From: Persephonella sp964519345
GTDB lineage: Bacteria > Aquificota > Aquificia > Aquificales > Hydrogenothermaceae
Direction: 5' to 3'
Length of the DNA stretch: 64,000 bases
Assembly (NCBI GenBank): GCA_964519345.1
Contig: CAZFKX010000022.1
Location: 1-64,000, forward strand
Shown: positions 7,698 to 15,867 of the stretch, piece after piece
How the letters are laid out: each line of letters begins with the position of its first letter
Position numbering within the stretch: the stretch's first letter is position 1
Position numbers and translations under genes: made by a program
Notes under the pieces: generated by a model
What the model was told of the DNA's origin: nothing
Databases searched by the model: none
What the model saw: the letters and a program-made list of their open reading frames with translations, nothing else

Positions 7698-8751
7698 GTG
7701 TGGAAAGAGCAATAATGGCTAAGATAATTGATATTATCCATACTCTTACAACTATTTTAGGCTCTGGAATACCTAAAAGTTCAAAATGATGGTGGATAGG
7801 TGCTCTTTTAAATAATCTTTTTCCTCCTGTCGCCTTAAAATATGCCACCTGTGCAATCACAGATAACGTTTCGGCAACAAAAACACCCCCAACGATAGCA
7901 AGGACAAACTCCTGTTTTGTTATTATTGAGACAGTTCCAAGAACGGCACCAATAGAGAGAGAGCCTGCATCTCCCATAAACATTTCAGCTGGAAAAGAGT
8001 TAAACCAGAGAAAACCAAGCCCAGCACCAAGTAACGCCATCATAAGTACTGTTAGTTCACCGCTACCGGATATATGTGGAAGGTGCAGATATCCAGCTAT
8101 CTTTGAATGACCTGCCACATAGGCAAAAAATGCAAATGCTGATATAGATATAAGAGATGGTCCTATAGCAAGTCCGTCAAGGCCATCTGTCAGATTAACA
8201 GCATTAGACGCACCAACAATAATAAAAATCATAAATGGAATATAGAGAATACCCAGATCAAGATAAACATCTTTTAAAAAAGGAAAGTAAAGAATTGAGT
8301 CATACTTAGGGTACAGGTATAAAAAAAATGAGGCCGTAAAAGCTATAATCAATTGCCATAAGAACTTTGTTCTTGTTGATAGTCCTCTTTTCTTTGTAAT
8401 TTTCAAGTAATCATCAAGCCCTCCTAAGAAAGCAAAGGAGACAAGAACAAAGATAACAAGCCATACATAGAAGTTATCAAGTCTGCACCATAAAAGTGAT
8501 GAAACTAATACAGAAAGAATTATAAGAATTCCTCCCATTGTGGGTGTATGTTTTTTAGCTATATGAGTATCTGGGGTGTACTCTCTTACGTATCCACCTT
8601 CTTTATACTGAAAAATTTTTAATCTTCTGATAATGTAAGGTCCTAAGATCAGGGATATACCAAAAGAGGTGATCAGGGCATAAAATCCTCTAAATGTTAT
8701 ATATTTAAAAAGATTGATATCAAGAAGCTCATAAAGAAGATGATACAGCAT
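7684..8751 (-). CDS. mraY: Phospho-N-acetylmuramoyl-pentapeptide transferase
   Basis: This 355-residue polytopic inner-membrane enzyme transfers phospho-MurNAc-pentapeptide from UDP to undecaprenyl phosphate, making lipid I for peptidoglycan. Visible signatures are THIAKKHTPTMGG near the start, the catalytic DDYLK pair, NAVNLTDGLDGLA and the C-terminal APIHHHFELLG. Length is normal. It is the last gene of the minus-strand run that starts at atpC, directly abutting the SPOUT methyltransferase gene, and is not linked here to other mur genes. Confidence 0.97.
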   Translation of the reverse strand: MLYHLLYELLDINLFKYITFRGFYALITSFGISLILGPYIIRRLKIFQYKEGGYVREYTPDTHIAKKHTPTMGGILIILSVLVSSLLWCRLDNFYVWLVIFVLVSFAFLGGLDDYLKITKKRGLSTRTKFLWQLIIAFTASFFLYLYPKYDSILYFPFLKDVYLDLGILYIPFMIFIIVGASNAVNLTDGLDGLAIGPSLISISAFAFFAYVAGHSKIAGYLHLPHISGSGELTVLMMALLGAGLGFLWFNSFPAEMFMGDAGSLSIGAVLGTVSIITKQEFVLAIVGGVFVAETLSVIAQVAYFKATGGKRLFKRAPIHHHFELLGIPEPKIVVRVWIISIILAIIALSTLKIR

Positions 8752-9336
8752 CTATAAACTCTCTAACTCCCTGTTAACTGAAAAGAGTCTGTCAAGTATT
8801 ATTGCAGTTGCATTTCTTACAGAAAGATGGTTGTAACTTCCAGGTCCCAATATAGGCTCAAGTATGTAATCACAGCTTTTAACAAGTTCTTCAGGCATTC
8901 CCCATCCTGTTCCCATAAGTATCAGATATATATCGTCCTTTTTTTTGATCTTATCTCTCAATTCCTTATATGATATTGTCTGGGGGTATTTTTTTGCTGA
9001 GGTAGCAATAAGTTTTGGTTTTTTACCTGTTTCTTTCTCAATGTCTTCAATAGCATCTGTTATTGAGGATACAAGTTTTACAATCCTTGCTGCTTCAGCT
9101 CTCCTTGGATTAAATCTACTTCCAAAACCTTCAAGCCAGTATTTTATCTGCTGTGATATAATAAACTGCTGTGCCTCAAGAGGTTGGATTATATAGTACC
9201 CTCCAAGTTCGTAAGTTCTTGCAGGTCTCGCTATATCATGAAAATCAAGGGTTGTAAATGAAGTAACAACCCATTTTTTATCTTTATTTACAGCAGGGTA
9301 ATGAACCACAGAAATAAAGACATGGGAGTTTTCCAT
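8752..9336 (-). CDS. SPOUT-class SAM-dependent RNA methyltransferase (Methyltrn_RNA_4-type)
   Basis: This 194-residue protein begins HVFISVVHYPAVNK and has the late glycine-rich segment LMGTGWGMPEEL plus ILGPGSYNHLSVRNATAIILDR. These resemble the knot region of the small SPOUT methyltransferases (Pfam Methyltrn_RNA_4, the family of Thermotoga TM1570) found next to TrmD in other bacteria. It probably methylates tRNA or rRNA; the target is unknown. It abuts mraY and lies 14 nt after a coiled-coil secreted protein gene. Confidence 0.7.
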   Translation of the reverse strand: MENSHVFISVVHYPAVNKDKKWVVTSFTTLDFHDIARPARTYELGGYYIIQPLEAQQFIISQQIKYWLEGFGSRFNPRRAEAARIVKLVSSITDAIEDIEKETGKKPKLIATSAKKYPQTISYKELRDKIKKKDDIYLILMGTGWGMPEELVKSCDYILEPILGPGSYNHLSVRNATAIILDRLFSVNRELESL

Positions 9337-9350
9337 TCGTAACCTCTTAC

Positions 9351-9911
9351 TTAATATTTTATTACTGTTCCATTAGAAAGCTGAACTTCTAATGGTAAAA
9401 ATAAGATCTTAAGATCCCTAATACTTTTTTCTTTTACATAGATATGGTCAGGATTTTTTTTATCAAAAAGGAAGGATACTTTCATCTCAACAATCTCTTC
9501 AGGTTTAATATCCATACCGGTTATAAAGTTAAACGCCTTATTAATATTCACCTCTGTTTCCATAAGTTTTTTTCCTGAGATACTATTTATCTGGATTATA
9601 CCTTTTATATTTTTTACAGATTTACCGGTTATATTTTTAAACCTAACATATAGTAATATCTTGTCTCCCTTTTCCCACAGCCTTTCCTTTATATTCAATG
9701 GTTTGAATCTTTTTGAAACAACTTCAAGATATACTGGATTTTTTTTATCTTTAACAGCTTGTTTATTTTTAATATTTTCTAATTTTTGGACCCTTTCTTC
9801 TAACTGAATTACCTTGTTTTCCAGTTTTCTAACCCTTTCCTCAAGAGTCTCAGCGATTAGATTTGGTGAGATCAACAAAATTAACGCTGAGATAAATACT
9901 GTTTTCCCCAT
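9351..9911 (-). CDS. Exported protein with N-terminal coiled coil, function unknown
   Basis: This 186-residue protein has a signal peptide (MGKTVFISALILLISPNLIAE, cleavage near residue 20) followed by a heptad-patterned coiled coil (ERVRKLENKVIQLEERVQ) to about residue 50. The rest, about 60-186, looks like a beta-sandwich (alternating hydrophobics such as KILLYVRFKNITGKSVKNIKG). It is probably periplasmic or outer-membrane associated and able to oligomerise. I do not recognise a named family. It sits 3 nt downstream of secG. Confidence 0.65.
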   Translation of the reverse strand: MGKTVFISALILLISPNLIAETLEERVRKLENKVIQLEERVQKLENIKNKQAVKDKKNPVYLEVVSKRFKPLNIKERLWEKGDKILLYVRFKNITGKSVKNIKGIIQINSISGKKLMETEVNINKAFNFITGMDIKPEEIVEMKVSFLFDKKNPDHIYVKEKSIRDLKILFLPLEVQLSNGTVIKY

Positions 9912-9914
9912 CGT

Positions 9915-10220
9915 CTATTCTTGTTTTTCAGGTATTTTTTCTGTTTGAGCAGGTATATCATCGATTACAGTTGGAGATTTAATAGTTTTATGGTGAATGA
10001 ACGAAAGGGCAAAAACTATGAAAAGAAAAATTCCTCCCAACCAGTAAGTTATCTTAGTTAAAATATTTGATGCTCCAGCACCGAGAACAGCTGCAGCTGC
10101 ACCAGAACCAAAAATAGCACCTATCTCAGCTCCTTTTGTTTTCTGCATTAGAATTATTATTATAAGCAGTACTGCCACAATAAAAAGTAAAATAGAAAGA
10201 ACTGTGTAAAGAATCTCCAA
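9915..10220 (-). CDS. secG: Protein translocase subunit SecG
   Basis: This 101-residue protein has two membrane helices (about 1-23 and 57-76) joined by the conserved cytoplasmic loop LMQKTKGAEIGAIFGSG, which is diagnostic for SecG. SecG supports the SecYEG channel in protein export. The hydrophilic tail (IPAQTEKIPEKQE) is variable in the family. It is part of the atpC-to-mraY run, 33 nt after tpiA. Confidence 0.95.
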   Translation of the reverse strand: MEILYTVLSILLFIVAVLLIIIILMQKTKGAEIGAIFGSGAAAAVLGAGASNILTKITYWLGGIFLFIVFALSFIHHKTIKSPTVIDDIPAQTEKIPEKQE

Positions 10221-10253
10221 CTTATTCCTCCAAATATCTTGATATATTAATTA

Positions 10254-11024
10254 TTATACCTCTAAAACCTCTGTCACTATCTTATAAAATTTCTCAGGAT
10301 CAAGACTTGCCGTTCCTACGAGAAAACCGTCAACATTAGGTTCTTTTATAAGATCTCTTGCATTTTTTTCATTAACACTACCACCGTAAAGAATTCTTGT
10401 ATTTGAGTCGTTGCCTTTAGACATCTCATTTATAAGTGATCTTATAAATCTGTGAACTTCCTGTGCCTGTTCAGGGGTTGCATTCACACCTGTTCCTATA
10501 GCCCAAACCGGTTCGTATGCTATATCTATAAAAGGCATATCTTTTTCTACACCTGCAAGACCATTTCTTATCTGTCTTTCAACAACTGATAGCGTTTTCC
10601 CCTGCTCTCTTTCCTCAAGTGTTTCCCCTACGCACAGAATAGGTCTGATTCCTGTTTCTACTGCTGTTATAACCTTTCTGTTTATAAGATCATCCTTTTC
10701 TCCAAATATATGTCTTCTTTCTGAATGTCCGAGAATAACGTACTCAACATCAAGCTCATTTAACATAACAGGTGATATCTCTCCAGTAAAAGCTCCTTTT
10801 TCTACGTAGTACATATTCTGTGCCCCAAGTTTCACATTATGCTCGCCTTCTTTTCTTGCTGAATCAAGTCTTATAGAGGCTGATGATAAAGCTGTAAAAG
10901 GTGGGGCTATCATGATATCCACTGAGATAAGATCTTTTACAGAAGGTAAAAATATATCAAGATATTCAAGTGTTTCGCCTACTGTTTTATTCATTTTCCA
11001 GTTGGCAGCAACAAGGTATCTCAT
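10254..11024 (-). CDS. tpiA: Triosephosphate isomerase
   Basis: This 256-residue TIM-barrel enzyme interconverts dihydroxyacetone phosphate and glyceraldehyde 3-phosphate. Key residues are visible: Lys in AANWKMNKT, catalytic His in ILGHSERR, catalytic Glu in AYEPVWAIGTG, and the phosphate-binding ILYGGSV and GFLVGTASL loops. Length is normal. It follows gpmA by 9 nt, grouping two glycolytic/gluconeogenic steps. Confidence 0.97.
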   Translation of the reverse strand: MRYLVAANWKMNKTVGETLEYLDIFLPSVKDLISVDIMIAPPFTALSSASIRLDSARKEGEHNVKLGAQNMYYVEKGAFTGEISPVMLNELDVEYVILGHSERRHIFGEKDDLINRKVITAVETGIRPILCVGETLEEREQGKTLSVVERQIRNGLAGVEKDMPFIDIAYEPVWAIGTGVNATPEQAQEVHRFIRSLINEMSKGNDSNTRILYGGSVNEKNARDLIKEPNVDGFLVGTASLDPEKFYKIVTEVLEV

Positions 11025-11033
11025 CTGTATCTC

Positions 11034-11648
11034 CTAATCTGATAGATTTCTTATTTCTTTATTTAAAACTTTACAGTTTTGATCAAGCTCGTAAACTATA
11101 GGTGTTCCTGTCGGTATTTCAACCTTAATAATTTCATCAGGTTTCAGATCTTCAAGATACATAACTATTGATCTTAAAGAATTTCCATGAGCCACAACAA
11201 GAACATCATGACCATCTATAATATCTCCAAGTATGGCTCTTTCGAGAAAAGGTATCGTCCTGTCTGCCGTATCTTTCAAAGATTCTCCTTCTGGTGGTGG
11301 TATATCATAGCTTCTTCTCCATAGATGAACAATCTCAGCACCCCATTTTTCTCTTGCCCTGTCTTTGTTCATACCCTGCAGTGCACCGTAATGCCTCTCA
11401 TTTAATGCCTGATCTTTGATAACAGGTATATAAAGTCCTATAGTTTCAAGTATTATCTTTAATGTTTCCTGAGCTCTTGTGAGGGATGAGGTGTATGCAA
11501 CAGAAAATCTTATATCTTTTAAAAGCTCTCCTGCCTTATAAGCTTCTTCCTTTCCTTTTTCGGTTAAAGGGACATCAACCCAGCCTGTAAATCTGTTCTG
11601 TAAATTCCAGACAGACTGTCCATGTCTGACAAGAACAAGTTTTGGCAT
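11034..11648 (-). CDS. gpmA: 2,3-bisphosphoglycerate-dependent phosphoglycerate mutase
   Basis: 204 residues. The phosphohistidine motif LVRHGQSVWN is at the N-terminus, followed by NRFTGWVDVPLTEKGKEEA, the ERHYGALQGMNK loop and the second catalytic His in VVAHGNSLRS. These identify the dPGM branch that interconverts 3- and 2-phosphoglycerate, and not a generic histidine phosphatase. It is on the short side for the family (usually 210-250). It is transcribed with tpiA. Confidence 0.93.
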   Translation of the reverse strand: MPKLVLVRHGQSVWNLQNRFTGWVDVPLTEKGKEEAYKAGELLKDIRFSVAYTSSLTRAQETLKIILETIGLYIPVIKDQALNERHYGALQGMNKDRAREKWGAEIVHLWRRSYDIPPPEGESLKDTADRTIPFLERAILGDIIDGHDVLVVAHGNSLRSIVMYLEDLKPDEIIKVEIPTGTPIVYELDQNCKVLNKEIRNLSD

Positions 11649-11688
11649 TTACCGTCTCCTCACTTTTTATTTTTATTATATCAGGGAT

Positions 11689-11976
11689 TTATCTGTCTGA
11701 GATACTTTTTTTCATAGGTATAAAACCAAAGGGAACAACAGAAAGAACAAAAAATCTGAAAATTTCTCTTTTGTTTAGCATGTTTTTTATTCTCACTTCA
11801 TTAAGAATATAGAGAAATGCAAGCCACAATAATCCATGAACTGAACCTACAATAAGGGTGGCTATTTTATAGCCGCCAATATATTTTAAAGGCATAGCTA
11901 TAAATAGTAGAACTATCAGTGATATACCCTCTAAAATAGATATAACCGTTAATTTCTTTAAACTGCTTTCTTTCAT
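11689..11976 (-). CDS. DUF3817 small membrane protein
   Basis: A start at 11994 is possible, but a clean AAGGAGG lies 5-6 nt before ATG 11976, giving 95 residues and removing an overlap with the upstream gene. The protein has three membrane helices and the DUF3817 pattern: LEGISLIVLLFIAMPLKYIGG and a conserved VGSVHGLLWLAFLY segment. Function of the family is unknown. It lies between the trmN-like gene and gpmA. Confidence 0.75.
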   Translation of the reverse strand: MKESSLKKLTVISILEGISLIVLLFIAMPLKYIGGYKIATLIVGSVHGLLWLAFLYILNEVRIKNMLNKREIFRFFVLSVVPFGFIPMKKSISDR

Positions 11977-11986
11977 AAAAACCTCC

Positions 11987-12727
11987 TTAAACAAATTTTT
12001 CTAAGAGAAATTCTAACTCGTCTGAATATTTTTTTATATTAGGATTATCATAAATAATCATAGGTTTTTCTATTATTTCACCACCCTTTTTCCCTGATTT
12101 CATTCCCTCTATTAGAAAGTGCGATGCTCTATCGTTTAAAGAAGGATGAACGAATCTGTATCTTTTAGGCTGTATCCTGTTTTCAATCATTACCTTTGTT
12201 ATGTAAGAAAATCTTTCTGAAGGATATATCATATAAAACCTTCCTTTGTCTCTCAAAAGGTACGAACCTGTTTTTATGAAGTCTTCAACTGTTGCTGATA
12301 TTTCATATTTAGCCAGTCTTTCTTCCAGAGATTCTTTTTTGGATAGATATTCCTTAAAATAAGGTGGATTTGTTATAACATAATCAAATGACTGTGGGGA
12401 ATAGAATTTTTTGATATCTTTTATATCTCCCTTATGTAGATTTACATTAACAGCGTTAATTTTAAAGTTTCTGTATGCGATATCAAAAAGATCTTCTTGT
12501 ATTTCAACTGCATGGAAATCTAATTCTGGGTATCTTAAAGACAAGAGTATAAGAATAATTCCTGACCCTGTACCAAGATCTATTATTTTACCTTTTTTCC
12601 TTGTTATTTTTGGAAATGACGCGAGAATAACACTATCTATATTAAATCTGTAACCTTCTTTTTTCTGGATTATAGATACCTTTCCCCGTATAAATGGGGA
12701 AAGGGTTTCATCATGCTTTAATTTCAA
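11987..12727 (-). CDS. tRNA1(Val) adenine-N6 methyltransferase-like protein (TrmN6/YfiC family)
   Basis: 246 residues. A class I SAM-binding motif IIDLGTGSGIILILLS is at about residues 47-62 and the N6-adenine active-site motif NPPY at about 119. The N-terminal GYRFNIDSVILASF stretch is characteristic of YfiC/TrmN6, which makes m6A37 in tRNA1(Val). Other exocyclic-amine methyltransferases share NPPY, so the exact substrate is inferred. It starts 1 nt after the atpC stop codon. Confidence 0.8.
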   Translation of the reverse strand: MKLKHDETLSPFIRGKVSIIQKKEGYRFNIDSVILASFPKITRKKGKIIDLGTGSGIILILLSLRYPELDFHAVEIQEDLFDIAYRNFKINAVNVNLHKGDIKDIKKFYSPQSFDYVITNPPYFKEYLSKKESLEERLAKYEISATVEDFIKTGSYLLRDKGRFYMIYPSERFSYITKVMIENRIQPKRYRFVHPSLNDRASHFLIEGMKSGKKGGEIIEKPMIIYDNPNIKKYSDELEFLLEKFV

Positions 12728-12728
12728 T

Positions 12729-13139
12729 TTATCTTATTTTTACACCTGCAAGTTCTAAAAGAATTTCTGCTCTTTCTTTCATTCTTTCGTAATTTTCTAA
12801 CTCTTCAAGTGTTAGAGATTCCCTTTCCTCAAGTTTTGTTTTAGCTTCTTCAAGAAGTTTCTTTTCCCTGTCAATATCTATCTCAGAGATAGAAAAAGCT
12901 TCCTCAACAAGGACAATAACCTTATCACCCCTGACATCTATGACGCCGTGCGTAACTGCGAACTCTTTAGGCTCTTCCTCAGGAATTTCTATTCTCAATT
13001 TACCAGGAACAACATTAGTCAGTAGAAGCATATGGTTTTCAAGGATTCCTATTTCTCCATCTGCCGTATTTACAACTGTCTGCTCAACTTCACCTTTGAA
13101 TACGATTCCTTCTGGTGTAACAACCTCTAATGGATACAT
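12729..13139 (-). CDS. atpC: ATP synthase epsilon subunit
   Basis: 136 residues. The N-terminal beta-barrel shows PLEVVTPEGIVFKGEVEQ and GEIGILENHMLLLTNV, and a C-terminal helical hairpin (about 87-136) is rich in Glu and Lys. The epsilon subunit sits on the F1 stalk and inhibits ATP hydrolysis. The other atp genes are not upstream; the plus-strand elbB gene diverges here. atpC is therefore separated from its operon and heads a mixed housekeeping run. Confidence 0.95.
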   Translation of the reverse strand: MYPLEVVTPEGIVFKGEVEQTVVNTADGEIGILENHMLLLTNVVPGKLRIEIPEEEPKEFAVTHGVIDVRGDKVIVLVEEAFSISEIDIDREKKLLEEAKTKLEERESLTLEELENYERMKERAEILLELAGVKIR

Positions 13140-13220
13140 TATTTACCTTGCCTCCTGATGATTGTATATCTATATTAGTTTACAATAAATTAGATAACAA
13201 TGTCTAACAGGAGGGAAAAA

Positions 13221-13877
13221 ATGAAGGTAGGTGTTTTACTTGCAGGGTGTGGCGTATTTGATGGGGCAGAAATACATGAGGCTACATTAACATTGTATTT
13301 CCTTGACAGGGAGGGCGTTGATATCGTTTGTATGGCGCCAAACATACCCCAAAAAGAGGTGATAAATCATCTCACAGGGGAAAAGTCAGAGGAAAAGAGA
13401 AATGTTCTTGTTGAAGCCGCAAGAATCGCAAGGGGAGAAATAAAGGATATAAATGATGTGACGGCTGATGATATTGACGCATTGATAATGCCGGGAGGAT
13501 ATGGGGTTGCAAAAAACTTTTCAAACTTTCTTGAAAAGGGAGCTGATGCGGATGTTATACCTGAGGTAAAAAGGCTTCTTGTAGAGATGTTTGAAAAAGG
13601 AAAACCTATTGGGGCTGTATGCATATCACCTGTTATCGTTGCTGCTGCGCTTAGAGAAGCAAAAGCTAAATTAACAATAGGAAGTGATGAACAGGTTGCA
13701 AAAGCTATAGAAGGGATGGGGCAACAGCACCTTGTTTGTCCTGTTTCAGAGGCTGTTGTTGATGAAGAACATAAAATAGTATCTACACCGGCGTATATGG
13801 AAGGTAAGACGATTAAAGATGTTGCTGAAGGAATTGAAAAACTTGTTAAAGAGGTTTTAAGACTTGCAGGCAGGTAA
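13221..13877 (+). CDS. elbB: ElbB-type class I glutamine amidotransferase-like protein
   Basis: ATG 13221 is chosen because CAGGAGGG lies 6 nt before it; an ATG at 13200 would add seven residues that include the ribosome site. The product (218 residues) shows the ElbB signatures GCGVFDGAEIHEATLTLYFLDR, MPGGYGVAKN and the nucleophile elbow AVCISPVI. The fold is DJ-1/PfpI-like. ElbB has been linked to isoprenoid synthesis and shown to have glyoxalase activity in E. coli; the physiological role is uncertain. Confidence 0.85.
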   Translation: MKVGVLLAGCGVFDGAEIHEATLTLYFLDREGVDIVCMAPNIPQKEVINHLTGEKSEEKRNVLVEAARIARGEIKDINDVTADDIDALIMPGGYGVAKNFSNFLEKGADADVIPEVKRLLVEMFEKGKPIGAVCISPVIVAAALREAKAKLTIGSDEQVAKAIEGMGQQHLVCPVSEAVVDEEHKIVSTPAYMEGKTIKDVAEGIEKLVKEVLRLAGR

Positions 13878-13986
13878 GATTATATTCTTCTTAGGGCTCC
13901 TTGGAGCCCTTATTATAATAAACGGCTGTTCTTTTCACGTAAGTGGATCAGTAGGAAAGAACTTTTATTTCCGTATAAACAACTGA
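13864..13986 (+). CDS. Tiny lipoprotein (40 residues), overlapping the elbB 3' end
   Basis: A TTG start at 13864, 9 nt after GAGG, opens a frame encoding MQAGKIIFFLGLLGALIII followed by a lipobox-like ING-Cys, then only about 17 residues rich in Ser, Gly and Asn up to TGA 13984-13986. Lysine, hydrophobic core and Cys are in the right order for a lipoprotein signal. It overlaps elbB by 14 nt and ends just before the Dcd-like gene. Too short for homology calls; the coding hypothesis rests on the signal pattern, so confidence is moderate. Confidence 0.45.
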   Translation: MQAGKIIFFLGLLGALIIINGCSFHVSGSVGKNFYFRINN

Positions 13987-13996
13987 GAGGTAAATT

Positions 13997-14470
13997 ATGC
14001 TGTTATCTTCTAAATCTATAAGGGATCTTATAGGGGAAAAAGAGATTATTATAGAACCTTTTGATCCTGAATTTCAGATGAAAGGCAACTCGGTTGATAT
14101 CAGAGTTTCGGATAGATACTACAGCTATCCTGAATATCTTGAACCTGAACTTAGCATGCTTGATCCTAAAAATCCGTATCTTAACCTTCTTGAAAAGGAT
14201 TATATATCTTCTGACGGCATAGTTTTGGAACCTGGTAGATTTTTAATTATAAACTCACTTGAGTATATAAAGACCTCAGAAGATATATCAATATTTCTGG
14301 AACCTAAACTGAGAATATCGCAGACAGGAGTGAGTATATTGAATACTGGCTGGATAGATGCAGGTTTTGAAGGAAATCTGATCTTAGCAGTTAAAAATAT
14401 GAATGATATACCTGTAAGAATTTATCCAGAGATGTTTATAGCCCATATATTCTTTTCTCGAATAAAATAA
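13997..14470 (+). CDS. dCTP deaminase/dUTPase-fold protein with altered active site
   Basis: 157 residues with a clear Dcd-type start (LLSSKSIRDLI...IIEPFDPEFQMKGNSVDIRVSD) and GWIDAGFEGNLIL. It is shorter than usual Dcd (180-200) and lacks the C-terminal tail. By manual alignment to E. coli and Methanocaldococcus Dcd, the conserved SSxxxR segment is replaced by sequence around KLRIS, and the catalytic Glu that follows GF.G.I.L is Ala131. Ordinary dCTP deaminase activity is therefore doubtful; a dUTPase-like or nucleotide-binding role is possible. Confidence 0.65.
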   Translation: MLLSSKSIRDLIGEKEIIIEPFDPEFQMKGNSVDIRVSDRYYSYPEYLEPELSMLDPKNPYLNLLEKDYISSDGIVLEPGRFLIINSLEYIKTSEDISIFLEPKLRISQTGVSILNTGWIDAGFEGNLILAVKNMNDIPVRIYPEMFIAHIFFSRIK

Positions 14471-14534
14471 TTTAAATATGCCCTTAAAAAATTTATAATT
14501 GATTTTGATTTACTAAATAAATAGGGGGTGTTTG

Positions 14535-15866
14535 TTGAAAAAAATAGATGTAGGAATTGTAGGATATGGTGTTGTTGGGAACGGAGTTGCAAAAATACTT
14601 GAGGAAAAAAAAGAGATCCTGAGTAAAAAGAGTGGTGTTGATATAAACCTTAAAAAGGTTTATACAAGAAACTGGAATAAAGACTTCCCCCATCCACTTC
14701 CTGAGGAAAAAAAAGCATACTCACTCAATGAGATTCTTCAGGATGAAGATATATCAATAGTTGTAGAACTTACAGGTGGAGTTGATTTTCCATATAGGCT
14801 TATAACAGAGGCTATAGAAAATGGGAAACATGTTGTTACGGCAAATAAAGCACTTCTTGCAGAAAAAGGTAAGGATATATTCCTAAAAGCTGAACAGAAA
14901 GATATAAGGATAGGTTATGAAGCTGCGGTTGCTGGGGGAATACCTATAATAAGATCTCTGAGAGAAGGTCTTATAGCAAACGATATTATCAAGATATATG
15001 GGATACTAAACGGAACAACAAACTATATACTAACAAGTATGTACAGGCAAGGTAAGGATTTTAAAACATCACTGAAAGAAGCGCAGGATCTTGGGTATGC
15101 AGAGGCTGATCCAACTCTTGATATAAATGGTACAGATGCTGCTCATAAAATAACAATACTTGCCTCTCTATCTTACGGAGGTTTTCTTGATTTTTCTCAG
15201 GTTTATGTTGAAGGAATTGAGGATATACATCCCCTTGATATTGAGCTTGGCAAAGAGCTTGGATATGTTTTAAAACTTCTTGCTATAGCAAAAGGTCATA
15301 ATGGGGAGGTTGAAGTTAGGGTTCATCCTACATTTATTCCTGAAGAAAATCCTCTTGCAAAAGTTGATGGGGTGTTTAATGCTGTTATGGTTGAAGGAGA
15401 TGCAGTTGGCGAAAGTATGTTTTATGGAAAAGGAGCCGGCAGTCTTCCTACGGCAAGCTCAGTAGTAAGCGATATTGTTGATATATCAAAAAGTATAGCT
15501 GAAGGTGTTGGAAGAAGTATAGAGATAACATCAATGAACTGGGAACATAAAGATCTTACTCTTACAAGGGTTTCAGATTTTTATACCAGATACTATATAA
15601 GATTTACAGTTCCGGATATAACCGGCATTCTTGCAAAAGTTGCCGAAGTCTTTGCAAAGTTTAATATAAGCATAGCAGCTGTTATCCAGAAAGAAAAAGT
15701 CGTTAGTATGTATAAAGAAAGTACTGAAAAAGTTGTTCCATTGGTAATTCTTACACATACAGCTTCTGAAAATAATGTACAGAAAGCGATTAATGAAATA
15801 GAAAAAAAAGGTATAACTGTTGAAAAAACAGTTATTATAAGGGTGGAAGACGAAGAAAAGCAGTAA
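14535..15866 (+). CDS. hom: Homoserine dehydrogenase
   Basis: 443 residues from TTG 14535; the GGGGG at 14524-14528 is 6 nt upstream, whereas the adjacent in-frame TTG 14532 would be too close. The Rossmann motif GIVGYGVVGNGVAKIL, substrate region HVVTANKALLAEKG, the catalytic block YEAAVAGGIPIIRSLREGL and GTTNYILT are all present, with a C-terminal ACT domain (about 350-440) for allosteric control. It reduces aspartate semialdehyde to homoserine, feeding threonine and methionine. thrB is elsewhere in the window (38965). Confidence 0.95.
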   Translation: MKKIDVGIVGYGVVGNGVAKILEEKKEILSKKSGVDINLKKVYTRNWNKDFPHPLPEEKKAYSLNEILQDEDISIVVELTGGVDFPYRLITEAIENGKHVVTANKALLAEKGKDIFLKAEQKDIRIGYEAAVAGGIPIIRSLREGLIANDIIKIYGILNGTTNYILTSMYRQGKDFKTSLKEAQDLGYAEADPTLDINGTDAAHKITILASLSYGGFLDFSQVYVEGIEDIHPLDIELGKELGYVLKLLAIAKGHNGEVEVRVHPTFIPEENPLAKVDGVFNAVMVEGDAVGESMFYGKGAGSLPTASSVVSDIVDISKSIAEGVGRSIEITSMNWEHKDLTLTRVSDFYTRYYIRFTVPDITGILAKVAEVFAKFNISIAAVIQKEKVVSMYKESTEKVVPLVILTHTASENNVQKAINEIEKKGITVEKTVIIRVEDEEKQ

Positions 15867-15867
15867 A

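Noticed and set aside
13893..13910. Hairpin AGGGCTCC-TT-GGAGCCCT as an elbB terminator
   Set aside because: No T tract follows (TATTATAA) and the loop is only 2 nt; the same bases encode the hydrophobic core of the candidate lipoprotein.
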